A stretch of 64,000 nt of DNA from CAVPDE01 sp963707125 (GCA_963707125.1 CAVPOU010000004.1:496001-560000), one strand, 5' to 3'. Counted from the first letter of the stretch, positions 8,351 through 17,485 are shown. A program made the numbers and translations. The notes: generated by a model from the letters alone, not told the origin.

Positions 8351-9058
8351 ATGGATCTGCAATTCAAGATTTTCCGTTTTGATCCTGATCTGGACTCGAA
8401 GCCCCGGTTCCAGAATTACAGAGTGACCGCAGACCCCTGGGAGCGCATTCTGGACTGCCTCAACCGCATCAAGTGGGAGCAGGATGGAACCTTTAGCTAC
8501 AGAATGTCCTGCGGCCACGGGGTTTGCGGATCAGATGCCATGAAAATCAATGGCCGTTGCGCTCTGGCCTGCCAGAAACTCGTGAAAGACTATGAAGGGA
8601 CCGAAGTGATTCTTGAACCCCTTCCAACCTTCAAGGTTCTCAAGGATCTGATCGTTGACCTTGATCCTTTTTTCGAAAAGGTTAAAGCGATCCGTCCTTA
8701 CCTGATCTGTTCGGATCCGGCTCCCGAGAAGGAGAGACTTCAGGGGCATGAGGACAACCGAAAGCTGAATGAAGCGATTCGGTGTATCCTGTGTGCCTGC
8801 TGCACTGCCGCCTGTCCCGTGACGTCAGAAAACGAGAAATTCTTGGGACCGGCACCTCTGGTCTGGGCCTTTCGATATCTCTTTGATACGAGAGACGACA
8901 AAACATCCGAGAGGCTTGAGCAGCTTGACTCCCCGGATGGAGCCTGGGGGTGCGTGAATCATTTCGAGTGCACCCGGGTGTGCCCTAAGGAGATTCCGGT
9001 TACCAAATCGATCAATACGATCAAGAGAGAAATCCAGAGAAAGATAAAAGAACGCTGA
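8351..9058 (+). CDS. sdhB: succinate dehydrogenase/fumarate reductase iron-sulfur subunit
   Basis: A 235-residue electron-transfer subunit. I chose the ATG at 8351 (MDLQFKIFRF), the family's usual start; an in-frame ATG at 8321 would add ten unlikely residues. The [2Fe-2S] ligands are Cys54, Cys59, Asp62 and Cys74 (Asp in third place, as in E. coli SdhB). The second domain carries Cys145/148/151/155 and Cys201/207/211 for the [4Fe-4S] and [3Fe-4S] clusters. It lacks the Cys-rich C-terminal CCG domain of thiol:fumarate reductase. Its membrane partner is not encoded nearby. Confidence 0.92.
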   Translation: MDLQFKIFRFDPDLDSKPRFQNYRVTADPWERILDCLNRIKWEQDGTFSYRMSCGHGVCGSDAMKINGRCALACQKLVKDYEGTEVILEPLPTFKVLKDLIVDLDPFFEKVKAIRPYLICSDPAPEKERLQGHEDNRKLNEAIRCILCACCTAACPVTSENEKFLGPAPLVWAFRYLFDTRDDKTSERLEQLDSPDGAWGCVNHFECTRVCPKEIPVTKSINTIKREIQRKIKER

Positions 9059-9099
9059 GAGACAAGCGCCTCGCTTGCTGAACCATGATGAAATTTGAA

Positions 9100-9140
9100 G
9101 CACCTGCCTGCGCGTAGCCGCTTCGGCGAAGGCAGGCGAA
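9100..9140. repeat. GC-rich hairpin after sdhB
   Basis: ACCTGCCTGCGC and GCGAAGGCAGGC form a stem around GTAGCCGCTTCG. A closely similar hairpin is at 711-745. It lies about 50 bp after the sdhB stop and could be a transcription pause or mRNA end. Confidence 0.5.
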
Positions 9141-9168
9141 ATTCGAATTTTAGATTTAAGATTGATGG

Positions 9169-9288
9169 TTTCGTAAAAAGCCAGAAAGTGGCATTTTCTG
9201 TCATTCCGGCGAAAGCCAGAATCCGGAAAAAAAAGCACTTCTGGACCCCGGCTTTCGCCGGGGTGAGGGCTTTGGTCGCTTTTTGCGA
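9169..9288. repeat. dispersed palindromic element, copy 2
   Basis: Bounded by TTTCGTAAAAAG and CTTTTTGCGA, with the TCATTCCGGCGAA and CGCCGGGGTGA core of copies at 6291, 38921 and 42012. It fills most of the 286-bp gap between sdhB and the next gene; nothing else coding is seen there. Confidence 0.75.
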
Positions 9289-9344
9289 CTGCATCAGAAT
9301 TCAGGCGTCTTCGACTTCAACTTCATGAAACGGACGGAAGCGTT

Positions 9345-11078
9345 ATGGGGACCCCAATCAGATACTCTGTCGAACCGGAAGACTTCTATTACATGGACGT
9401 GAATGTCCCATGCCAGGCAGCCTGTCCCGCGACGACGAACATTCCAGCCTACATTCGAGCTCTCTTCGAAGGCCGATACGACGGATCCTACTCCATCAAC
9501 CATATGGCCAACATTCTGCCCGGGATCCTGGGCCGGGTCTGTTCCCGTCCCTGTGAAGACAAGTGTCGCCATGGAGAGGCGGAACTCGGCCGACCGGTAA
9601 ACATCTGCCACATCAAGAGAGCGGCCGCGGACCTGAGAAGTAAAGGCCCGCCTCCGGAACCAGGCCCTCTTGCTCCGCTCGGCAAAAAGGTGGCTGTCGT
9701 GGGAGCTGGCCCTGCAGGGCTTGCAGCCGCCCACGACCTCTGCACGCTGGGAGTCGCGGTGACGCTCTACGAAGCTTTTGAGAAGGGAGGCGGGATGCTC
9801 CGGTACGGAATCCCTGAGTTCAGGCTCCCAAGAGAGGTCCTGGAGGAGGAAATCGATTACATCGTGCGCACAGGGGCCATACTCAAGACCGGGGTGAGGG
9901 TCGGAGAGCACGTAGCGATCGAAGATCTTATCAAAGAGCATGATGCGGTTCTTCTGGCTGCAGGGTGTTACCGGTCTCTGCGACTCGACCTTCCGGGTGA
10001 AGAACTCCAAGGAGTGTATCCTGGTCTGGAATTCATGATGCAGGTCTGCACAGGAAAGCCTCCCAGCATCGGGAGCCGGGTCCTCGTCATCGGCGCAGGG
10101 TTCACGGCTTTTGACTGCGCCCGGTCCGCCCTTCGGCTGGGGGCGGAAGACGTGACCATCTGCCTCAGGCGAACGGAAGAGGATCTGGTCGTCACCAAAG
10201 ATGAAGTGATAGAGACAAAGACAGAAGGCGTCAAGATCGCTTCTCTCATGCTCTCCCGAAAAATACTCGGGAAGGAACGCCTTGAAGGCGTGGAGTTTGT
10301 CAGGACACGCCCCGGTGAAAAGAGAGGGGAAGGCAAGAGAGACGTTCTCGCCATCGAGGGAAGTGAATTCGTGCTTCCTGCGGACTGTGTCATCGTGGCC
10401 ACCGGCCAAAGACCTGAGCCGATTCGCCTGGCGGTCGGGAAGAAGGGAGAAGAAGTTCTGAAGGCTGACCCGGATTCTTTCTCCTCCTCGATGAAGGGGC
10501 TCTATGTGGCCGGCGACTATCTCACCGGGCCCTCAACCGTGATTCAGGCGGTTGGAATGGGGCGAAGGGCAGCAGAGAAAATCATTCGTGACCTGACGGG
10601 CAAGCCTTTCCGCGAGAAAATCGTAACCATGGAGGAAACGGAGATGACCGACCGGAAGCGCGCCTGGGATTACCTTCCGAGGCAGGAAATGCCTACAGTC
10701 CAACCTGTGCCGGATCGTTTCCGTACTCCGAAGACCGAAGTGGAGACGGGTTTATCTTCAGAGCAGGCGCAAGAGGAGTCCAAGCGCTGCTACCTCTGTT
10801 ATCTTCATTACGAAATCGACATCAGCCGCTGCATCTACTGCCGGTACTGCATCGACGTCGCTCCCAGGGATTGCATCAAGCTGGTCAAAGAAGTGAAAAC
10901 CAATGAAGCAGGCGCCATCACCGGTTTTGCGGAAACCACCCATTGGGCCGAGGTCAATGCGATTATGATCGATAACTCCCGCTGCATTCGATGTGGGGAG
11001 TGCATGCGTGTATGCCCGGTGAACTGCATCTCTGTTACTAGGGTAGAACTCACAGAACGAATGGCAGTAACATTTTAG
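9345..11078 (+). CDS. GltD-like FAD/NAD oxidoreductase with C-terminal ferredoxin domain
   Basis: A 577-residue protein of the glutamate-synthase small-subunit/NfnB-like type. N-terminal Cys23, 27, 66, 70, 74 fit the [4Fe-4S] clusters of that family; an FAD motif GAGPAGLAAAHDL begins at 120 and a second dinucleotide motif VIGAGFTAFDCA at 248. After about residue 460 comes a two-cluster ferredoxin domain: Cys496/499/502 with Ala506 where the fourth Cys is expected (Cys510 might substitute), then canonical Cys547/550/553/557. No glutamate synthase large subunit is near. Position between sdhAB and the oxoacid oxidoreductase suggests electron transfer among ferredoxin, NAD(P)H and one of these enzymes. 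The stop codon lies inside the inverted repeat that follows. Confidence 0.85.
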   Translation: MGTPIRYSVEPEDFYYMDVNVPCQAACPATTNIPAYIRALFEGRYDGSYSINHMANILPGILGRVCSRPCEDKCRHGEAELGRPVNICHIKRAAADLRSKGPPPEPGPLAPLGKKVAVVGAGPAGLAAAHDLCTLGVAVTLYEAFEKGGGMLRYGIPEFRLPREVLEEEIDYIVRTGAILKTGVRVGEHVAIEDLIKEHDAVLLAAGCYRSLRLDLPGEELQGVYPGLEFMMQVCTGKPPSIGSRVLVIGAGFTAFDCARSALRLGAEDVTICLRRTEEDLVVTKDEVIETKTEGVKIASLMLSRKILGKERLEGVEFVRTRPGEKRGEGKRDVLAIEGSEFVLPADCVIVATGQRPEPIRLAVGKKGEEVLKADPDSFSSSMKGLYVAGDYLTGPSTVIQAVGMGRRAAEKIIRDLTGKPFREKIVTMEETEMTDRKRAWDYLPRQEMPTVQPVPDRFRTPKTEVETGLSSEQAQEESKRCYLCYLHYEIDISRCIYCRYCIDVAPRDCIKLVKEVKTNEAGAITGFAETTHWAEVNAIMIDNSRCIRCGECMRVCPVNCISVTRVELTERMAVTF

Positions 11079-11356
11079 CTTTTTGAAATGGATGGCTGAG
11101 GTCATGGGGGTCTCCCTCAAAACTGAAAAACGAAGAGGCCGCTGCCCCGTAGCCCGCCCTAGGACATGGGTGAGGCGGGCGGAGGGCTACCGGGGAATCG
11201 CCATCCAAGACCCTGCATGGAGGTGCCGGTGAAACCTCGCCGCCCGCCTTCGCTGCCCCTTATCTGCATAGTCTTTTCCCGATTACTCTTCGTTTTCTGT
11301 TTTGAGGGAGACCCCCATGACCTTTTCCTGCGGCTATTTCAAAAAGCTAAAATGTT
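11066..11356. mobile_element. MITE-like inverted-repeat element with 9-bp direct repeats
   Basis: Terminal inverted repeats AACATTTTAGCTTTTTGAAA (11069-11088) and its complement (11337-11356) bound an element of about 290 bp. A second perfect 24-bp inverted pair occurs at 11100-11123 and 11299-11322. The 9-mer ACGAATGGC lies directly at both ends (11057-11065 and 11357-11365), as a target duplication would. There is no transposase inside; the GC-rich centre forms another stem. It supplies the stop codon of the preceding gene, so it may have altered that C-terminus. Confidence 0.7.
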
Positions 11357-11382
11357 ACGAATGGCGCGGGGAGGGAAAGACC

Positions 11383-12399
11383 ATGTCTGAAGAGCATTTC
11401 ATCGTGATCGGGAACGGGCCGGCAGGTCACCACGCCGCCGCGACGCTCAGGCTGGAGGCGCCGGGAGCGCGCATCACCCTGATCAGCAAGGAACCGCACG
11501 GGTGTTACAGACCACATCTCCTGCCTATGTGGATCAGCGGCAGCATCAAGGAAGAGGCTCTCTATGTGTGCCCTGTGGAAGAGTACAAGAACATGGCCGT
11601 TAAACTGCGAAGCGGGCAGAAGGTGGTCGCTCTGAATCCGGGCCGGAAGGAACTGGTCCTGGATCACAAGGAGGTACTCCGGTTCAGCGGCCTGATCATT
11701 GCCGTGGGCGGAAAACCGAGAATCCCTGAACCCCTTCTGATTTTCAAGGACGTCCTGTTCACCCTCAAAACGCTGGAAGATGCCAGAGTCTGGAGGGAGC
11801 AAATTCATCAGGTGGATTCGGTGCTCATGATGGGCGGAGACCTCACATCGCTGGCTGTCACCAAGGCCCTATTGGGTCTGGGGAAGAAAGTAACCTTCAT
11901 GGTGAACGAAGAGGCCTTCTGGCCTTTGCGGTGGAGTCTATCGCTTTTCGAAGAGATGTCTCACCGGCTGCGGCAGAAGGGGGTGGAGGTCCTGGCGGAT
12001 CAACGGGTAAAAGGGATCACGCGGAAAGGGGAACGCGACTGTGAGGTCCAGGTCGGCCGTCAGACGGTCCGGTGTGGCATGATCGGAGCCTTTTTCGGGC
12101 TCACCCCGGATGTGCGATTCCTGGCAGGATCAGGGCTCCGGCTGGATCGCGGGATCCTTGTTGACGAATACCTGAACACGGGTTTCAAAGGAGTGTATGC
12201 CACAGGGGACTGTGCCCAGATCTACCATCCGGCGCTCCGTGACTACTGGGTCTCCGTCGGCCATGACAATGCCGTCGAGTTGGGCCGTACAGCGGCTCTG
12301 AATCTGGTGGGAAACACGGTGAAGGCAGAAGCAGCCGGGAAGTGCATTTTCGAAGCTCAGGGGATCAAGATCAACACCTCCTGGTGGACGGAGTTTTGA
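11383..12399 (+). CDS. FAD-dependent pyridine nucleotide-disulfide oxidoreductase (rubredoxin/ferredoxin reductase-like)
   Basis: A 338-residue single-polypeptide flavoprotein. GNGPAG (10-15) is the FAD fold, GGDLTSLAVTKALLGLGK the NAD(P) fold and ATGDCAQ the C-terminal FAD motif. It lacks redox-active CxxC, so it fits the NAD(P)H:rubredoxin/ferredoxin reductase group rather than thioredoxin reductases. I chose the ATG at 11383; the frame stays open to 11302, but that stretch is part of the inverted-repeat element. It ends 1 bp before the oxoacid oxidoreductase gene, so both are probably co-translated and it may recycle reduced ferredoxin. Confidence 0.85.
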   Translation: MSEEHFIVIGNGPAGHHAAATLRLEAPGARITLISKEPHGCYRPHLLPMWISGSIKEEALYVCPVEEYKNMAVKLRSGQKVVALNPGRKELVLDHKEVLRFSGLIIAVGGKPRIPEPLLIFKDVLFTLKTLEDARVWREQIHQVDSVLMMGGDLTSLAVTKALLGLGKKVTFMVNEEAFWPLRWSLSLFEEMSHRLRQKGVEVLADQRVKGITRKGERDCEVQVGRQTVRCGMIGAFFGLTPDVRFLAGSGLRLDRGILVDEYLNTGFKGVYATGDCAQIYHPALRDYWVSVGHDNAVELGRTAALNLVGNTVKAEAAGKCIFEAQGIKINTSWWTEF

Positions 12400-12400
12400 T

Positions 12401-14167
12401 ATGACGAAAGTGGACTTGACCATTGAAATATGCGGAATGTCGGGGGATGGAACCATCGCTGCGGGCGGAATTCTCAACGAAGCCATGTCCGGGGCTGGTC
12501 TCTCCGTGCTCGCCTTTGATTCCTACCCGGCCGAAATCAGAGGTTTCGGTCGTTGCGTCACCCACTCACGAATCGGCGATCAGGAAATGCGGGCTTTGAG
12601 CGACAAGACGCACGCGCTCATTTCGCTGGATGACAAAGAATCCCAATCCCGAACTCCTTTTCTTGCAAAAGAGGCTGTGGTGCTCTTCGACAGCAAGCCT
12701 CCGTCCTACGGGGATGAAGGGACTTCCATTGCCGCTCACGTAGAGCCTGACGCACGCCTGTTTGGGATGCCCTTCTCCGACCTGGCTGCAGCCGCATCCG
12801 GAAGCACGAGGGGTAGAAACCTGACTGCGCTCGGCGGGTTTGCCGCAATCTTCGGCGTCCCTCCCCGGCATTTCCAGGAAGTCATCACGAAAAAATTCAA
12901 GGCCAAGGGTGAAAAGGTCCTCGACGCCAATCTGAGGAGCTTTGATGCCGGATACCGTTACGCATCAGAGGCCTTCAAGGAAAGGGAACGGCCGGCTCTC
13001 ACATTGCCGGAGCCGGAGAAAGAGGAAAAGGTCCTCATTTCCGGAAATGAAGCGGTTGCCCGTGCGGCCCTCGACGCAGGTCTCAAGCTCTACTTCGGCT
13101 ATCCCATCACCCCTGCAACGCCGATCATGGAGTATTTGGCCAAGACTTTGCCGGAGCGGGGAGGAAGAGTGGTGCAGATGGAAGATGAGATTGCTTCCAT
13201 AGGCGCGGTGCTGGGAAGCTTCTTTGCGGGAAAAAGGGCCATGACAGCGACGTCGGGCCCAGGGTTTGCCCTGATGACGGAACTCATCACCCACGGGGTC
13301 ATGTCTGAAACACCCGCGGTGATTATCAATGCCCAAAGAGGGGGGCCTGCCACAGGGCTGCCGAGCAAAACCGAGCAATCCGACCTGCACGCAGCGGTTT
13401 TCGGCGGGCCCGGGGATTCTGCGCGGATCGTCATCGCACCCACCAACGTCAGGGAATGCTATGAGTTCACCCTGATGAGCTTTCAGTTGGCTGAGCGATA
13501 TCAGACGCCGGTCATCGTGCTTACAGACTTTTTTCTGAACAATCGTGTCGAGAGGGTGAAAATACCCAGCGCGTCGGAAGCACAGCGAGCGAACTGGAAC
13601 GTCTATCCCGACGAATCGAGCAGGGGGCAATACGAACGTTACAGAGTCACGGAATCCGGTATTTCCCCCAGGGCGATACCTGGGACAGAGGGTTTTCTTT
13701 TTGACGCCACAGGACTGGAGCACACGGAAAAGGGAAGACCTGATTATTCCCCTGAAAACCATTCGAAGATGACGGAGAAACGGCATCGAAAAATCCAAGG
13801 AGCCTTGAAGGACCTGCCGGAGCCGGTGCAATTCTCCTCCGGCGAGACATTGGATGTGGGTGTGATTGCCTGGGGATCAACTTTCGGTTCAGCCCTTGAG
13901 GCGGTGTTGACAGCGCAGCGGGAAGGCCTGAAGGTGGGTGCCTTGAAGGTGATGAGCCTTTTTCCGTATCACGCCGAAGTCATCCGTGCTTTCATGAAGA
14001 AGTGCAAAGAGATCCTGATCCCTGAGCTCAACTATGAAGGGCAGCTTGCCAACTTGATCGGCCATCTCCACGGAAAAGATGTGGTCAGGCTAAACCGGAC
14101 AACCGGAATGCCGATGGCAGCGACGCTGATCCTTGATAAGGTGAAGGGGATCGTCGGGGGGAAGTGA
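12401..14167 (+). CDS. 2-oxoacid:ferredoxin oxidoreductase, fused gamma-alpha subunit (2-oxoglutarate type)
   Basis: A 588-residue fusion. Residues 1-190 are the gamma domain (CGMSGDGTIAAGGIL at 11-25), and about 205-588 the alpha subunit with GYPITPAT (233-240). Together with the beta subunit it catalyses CoA-dependent oxidation of a 2-oxoacid to acyl-CoA, or the reverse carboxylation, with ferredoxin. The gamma-alpha fusion is common in 2-oxoglutarate (KorAB) enzymes, and the neighbours aconitase, citrate synthase and SDH support 2-oxoglutarate. No delta ferredoxin subunit follows; the flavoprotein at 9345 with its ferredoxin domain could substitute. Confidence 0.9.
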   Translation: MTKVDLTIEICGMSGDGTIAAGGILNEAMSGAGLSVLAFDSYPAEIRGFGRCVTHSRIGDQEMRALSDKTHALISLDDKESQSRTPFLAKEAVVLFDSKPPSYGDEGTSIAAHVEPDARLFGMPFSDLAAAASGSTRGRNLTALGGFAAIFGVPPRHFQEVITKKFKAKGEKVLDANLRSFDAGYRYASEAFKERERPALTLPEPEKEEKVLISGNEAVARAALDAGLKLYFGYPITPATPIMEYLAKTLPERGGRVVQMEDEIASIGAVLGSFFAGKRAMTATSGPGFALMTELITHGVMSETPAVIINAQRGGPATGLPSKTEQSDLHAAVFGGPGDSARIVIAPTNVRECYEFTLMSFQLAERYQTPVIVLTDFFLNNRVERVKIPSASEAQRANWNVYPDESSRGQYERYRVTESGISPRAIPGTEGFLFDATGLEHTEKGRPDYSPENHSKMTEKRHRKIQGALKDLPEPVQFSSGETLDVGVIAWGSTFGSALEAVLTAQREGLKVGALKVMSLFPYHAEVIRAFMKKCKEILIPELNYEGQLANLIGHLHGKDVVRLNRTTGMPMAATLILDKVKGIVGGK

Positions 14168-14457
14168 TAAATGCAGGTTGCCAGTAGTCCGTTGTCCGTT
14201 GTCCATCGTCCGTTGAAACTACTATTTGAGATCAAGCATCAGAGAGCAACAAGCCGCGGGTTGCACGTGGCAGGCTGAGAAAAACCAAAGACTGATTTCG
14301 GTCTCTTTACAACAAGCAACAGGCAATCTGCGACAGGCGAGCGGCAACGAAAAACGAACACCAAACAACGGACAACTGACCACCGACAACGGACGTTTCG
14401 CACAAACACTGAAGCGGTCAGGTCCGGGTTGTCAGTGAATTCGTGAGAGGATGAAAT
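14168..14457. repeat. facing GTCCGTTGT-type arrays between oxidoreductase subunits
   Basis: Units of the type GTCCGTTGTCC at 14180-14215 face complementary units (ACGGACAACTGAC) at about 14358-14395. No gene is seen in this 290-bp gap, although the two subunits flanking it must be made together. Confidence 0.6.
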
Positions 14458-15258
14458 ATGAAGACTTCCGGTAAAGTGCTTGCCGAACAGGTTAAGGAAA
14501 TCGGTGAATCGAAAGCGTTCTCCATTCGTTCACCGAACTTGCCGACCTGGTGTCCCGGTTGCGGGTACTTCGGGATTCATCAGGGCTTGAACAATGCCAT
14601 TCAGCGACTTGGGCTCCCCCATCAAAAGATCGTCGTTGTCTCAGGGATCGGGTGTGCAGGACGCTATCCCTTTTTCACAGACACCTATGGTCTTCACACG
14701 GTTCACGGAAGAACCCTTCCGGTATCTACCGGGGTGAAGCTTGCGAATCCCGAACTCACCGTATTTGCCGTCGGAGGAGACGGCGATGGTCTGGGGATCG
14801 GTGGAGGGCATCTGCCTCACATTGCGAGAAGGAATGTCGATGTCAAGTATCTTCTCTTTGACAACTCGATCTATGGGCTCACCAAAGGCCAGCCTTCTCC
14901 AAGTTCACCGGTGGGCTTCAAGACAAAAGTTTCGCCACAGGGAAATCAGGACGCTCCGCTGAATGCCACGCTGCTCGCTCTCTCCTACGGGGCTTCCTTT
15001 GTGGCAAGGCTCTTTGCGGGAGATCCGGAGGGCATCACCAACGCCCTGATACAAGGGATAGGTCACAAGGGGTTTGCCTTTTTTCACCTCTATACCTCCT
15101 GCGTGACCTTTGACAAGGAGTACAAGACGTGGGACCATCTCAAACAGTGGGTCCATCCTCTCCCTTTAAAGCACGATCCCAAGGATCTCAAGCAGGCGAT
15201 CAACGAGGCACTGGATGACCAATTCAGTCTAGGGATTCTATACAGAAGAATGGAATGA
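14458..15258 (+). CDS. korB: 2-oxoacid:ferredoxin oxidoreductase beta subunit (2-oxoglutarate type)
   Basis: A 266-residue thiamine-diphosphate subunit. WCPGCG (31-36) carries cluster-binding cysteines, and GGDGDGLGIGG (106-116) with the later DNSIYGLTKGQPSPSS is the ThDP/Mg2+ site and the KorB-type loop. It partners the gamma-alpha fusion upstream. Length is standard for beta subunits (about 270-300). The ATG follows GAGAGGATGAAAT. KorB is preferred over pyruvate-type PorB because of the TKGQPSPSSP segment and the TCA-cycle neighbours. Confidence 0.9.
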   Translation: MKTSGKVLAEQVKEIGESKAFSIRSPNLPTWCPGCGYFGIHQGLNNAIQRLGLPHQKIVVVSGIGCAGRYPFFTDTYGLHTVHGRTLPVSTGVKLANPELTVFAVGGDGDGLGIGGGHLPHIARRNVDVKYLLFDNSIYGLTKGQPSPSSPVGFKTKVSPQGNQDAPLNATLLALSYGASFVARLFAGDPEGITNALIQGIGHKGFAFFHLYTSCVTFDKEYKTWDHLKQWVHPLPLKHDPKDLKQAINEALDDQFSLGILYRRME

Positions 15259-15402
15259 TGGAAGAATGGAAAAAACAGGAGACAAAACAGAACAAGAAGC
15301 ACCCACGAAAACACGAAAGTACGAAAGCACGAAAGAAGAGGGGGGGCAGAGAAACCTGGCCTGCATTTCTAGAGTTCGTATGGAAAGGATGAAATTAGAT
15401 CT

Positions 15403-17343
15403 ATGGCGAAGAATTTGACACAAAAGATCCTTGAAGCTCACCTTGTGGAGGGAAAGCTCGTTCCCGGTGAAGAAATCGGGATACGGATCGACCACACCCT
15501 TCTTCAAGATGCGACAGGCACAGTGGCCATGCTGGAGTTCGAGTCTCTAGGGATTGACTCGGTGAAGATAGAAGTCGCCGCCCAGTACGTGGACCACAAC
15601 CTTCTGCAAACAGACAACAAAAATGCGGACGACCACCGATACCTTCAAACCGCCTGCAGCCGCTACGGAATCCATTTCAGCCCGGCGGGGAACGGCATTT
15701 CCCACCAGGTTCACATGGAGCGTTTCGGGGTTCCCGGCAAAAGCATCCTCGGGTCGGACAGCCACACGCCCGGCGCCGCAGGCGTGTCCATGCTGGGCAT
15801 GGGAGCCGGAGGGCTTGATGTGGCGCTGGCCATGGCCGGCCGGCCTTACCATCTTCCATGCCCGAATGTCCTGGGAGTGAAGCTTGCCGGATCTCTGCCG
15901 GATTGGGTGAGCGCCAAGGACGTGATCCTGGAGATGCTCCGGCGCTATGATGTGAAGGGGTGCGTTGGGAAAATCGTCGAGTACCACGGGCCTGGGGTCA
16001 GGAGTCTTTCCGCCACAGACCGGGAAACCATTGGGAACATGGGAACGGAGCTCGGAGCTACAAGCACCGTTTTTCCCTCTGATGAAAACACACGTGCCTA
16101 CTTGGAAGCCCAGGGCAGAGGGGGTGTGTACCGAGAACTTCATTCGGATGAGGGCGCTGCATATGATGAATATGCGGAGATCAATCTGTCCTCACTGGAG
16201 CCATTGATCGCCTGTCCTTCTTCTCCCGGGAATGTGGTCCCTGTGCGGGAGGTGGCCGGCATCAAAGTGGATCAGGTGATCATCGGAAGCAGTGTCAACT
16301 CGTCTTTCCGGGACCTCATGGTGGTGGCCAAGATTCTGGAAGGCAGGCATCGGCATCCGGATACCTCCCTGCACATCAATCCAGGAAGCAACCAGGTTCT
16401 TGAAAATATTTCACATCAGGGAGGTCTTGCCTTGCTTCTTCGTGCCGGCGCCCGCATCCACCAATCCGGTTGTCTGGGGTGTATCGGCATGGGCCAGGCG
16501 CCCGGCACAGGGCAGGTGAGCCTTCGTACGTTTCCGCGAAATTTTCCAGGCCGCTCCGGCACCAAGGATGACCGCGTGTATCTCTGCTCTCCGGAGACAG
16601 GAGCCGCGGCTGCGCTGAAGGGAGTGATCACGGATCCCCGTGACCTGGGAAAGGAAATGAAATATCCGAGAATCACAGATCCCAAGGAATATCTCGTCGA
16701 CAGCGAGTCCGTCGTTTCCCCTTCAGAGGAGCTTCGCAGGACGGAGGTCGTCAGGGGTCCCAACATCAAGCCTTTGCCGAAGATGGATCCTCTTCCTGAG
16801 ACGCTGGAGGGGAAGGTCGTGATCAAGGTGGGAGACAACATCTCTACGGATACGATCATGCCTGCGGGGAGCAATGTGCTTCCTCTTCGATCCAACATCG
16901 AGGCGATCAGCGAGTTTGTTTTTTACCAGATTGATCCGGAGTTTTTCAAGGAGAGCAAGGAAGCGGACAGTGTCGTCGTCGTGGGAGGAGAGAACTACGG
17001 CCAGGGTTCAAGCCGAGAGCATGCAGCCCTTGCACCGCGTTATCTGGGAGTCCGTGTGAAGATCGCCAAGAGCTTTGCCAGGATTCACAAGGCCAACCTT
17101 TGCAACTTCGGCATCCTGCCCCTCATCCTCAAAGACGCGAAAGACTATGATCGTTTCAGCAAAGGGTCTCGCGTCGTCCTCACGGGGGTCCGAGAGCGCA
17201 TTGCAAAGGGGGAAAAGGAAATCCCTGTGGAGGTCGACGGGTATCGTGTGATCACCCTCCTTGATGTGTCGGAAAGACAGCGCAAGCACCTGCTGGCAGG
17301 AGGAACGCTGAATTATGTGAAGCAGGAATTGAAAAGTGCCTAA
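15403..17343 (+). CDS. aconitate hydratase, compact (Aquifex-like) type
   Basis: A 646-residue [4Fe-4S] dehydratase for citrate/isocitrate. GSDSHTPGAAGVSMLGMGAGG near 120-140, GCLGCIG (356-362, cluster Cys357 and Cys360) and the C-terminal swivel domain with GGENYGQGSSREHAALAPR identify the aconitase family. The first cluster ligand of most aconitases (Cys in GSCTNSS) is Ser297 here (GSSVNSS, 295-301). I recall that the Aquifex-type group has this too, but cannot check. The gene is followed by citrate synthase, its pathway partner. Confidence 0.88.
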   Translation: MAKNLTQKILEAHLVEGKLVPGEEIGIRIDHTLLQDATGTVAMLEFESLGIDSVKIEVAAQYVDHNLLQTDNKNADDHRYLQTACSRYGIHFSPAGNGISHQVHMERFGVPGKSILGSDSHTPGAAGVSMLGMGAGGLDVALAMAGRPYHLPCPNVLGVKLAGSLPDWVSAKDVILEMLRRYDVKGCVGKIVEYHGPGVRSLSATDRETIGNMGTELGATSTVFPSDENTRAYLEAQGRGGVYRELHSDEGAAYDEYAEINLSSLEPLIACPSSPGNVVPVREVAGIKVDQVIIGSSVNSSFRDLMVVAKILEGRHRHPDTSLHINPGSNQVLENISHQGGLALLLRAGARIHQSGCLGCIGMGQAPGTGQVSLRTFPRNFPGRSGTKDDRVYLCSPETGAAAALKGVITDPRDLGKEMKYPRITDPKEYLVDSESVVSPSEELRRTEVVRGPNIKPLPKMDPLPETLEGKVVIKVGDNISTDTIMPAGSNVLPLRSNIEAISEFVFYQIDPEFFKESKEADSVVVVGGENYGQGSSREHAALAPRYLGVRVKIAKSFARIHKANLCNFGILPLILKDAKDYDRFSKGSRVVLTGVRERIAKGEKEIPVEVDGYRVITLLDVSERQRKHLLAGGTLNYVKQELKSA

Positions 17344-17454
17344 AGTTGAAAAAGGGGAAGACAGCAGAAAGCAGGTCCACGGCGCAGGGTGCACCGGAGG
17401 ACAGAAAAAGTAATCAGTAATCAGTTGCCAGTGATCAGTTAGGAGGACCGGTGG

Positions 17455-17485
17455 CACGGACAAACGCGAATTTCGTTTGTCCGTG
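17455..17485. repeat. CACGGACAAACG perfect hairpin, copy 1
   Basis: CACGGACAAACG (17455-17466) and its exact complement (17474-17485) form a 12-bp stem with a 7-nt loop, between aconitase and citrate synthase. Related hairpins lie at 57673, 59312, 59392 and 62942. GTAATCAGT units precede it at 17411-17440. Confidence 0.75.
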
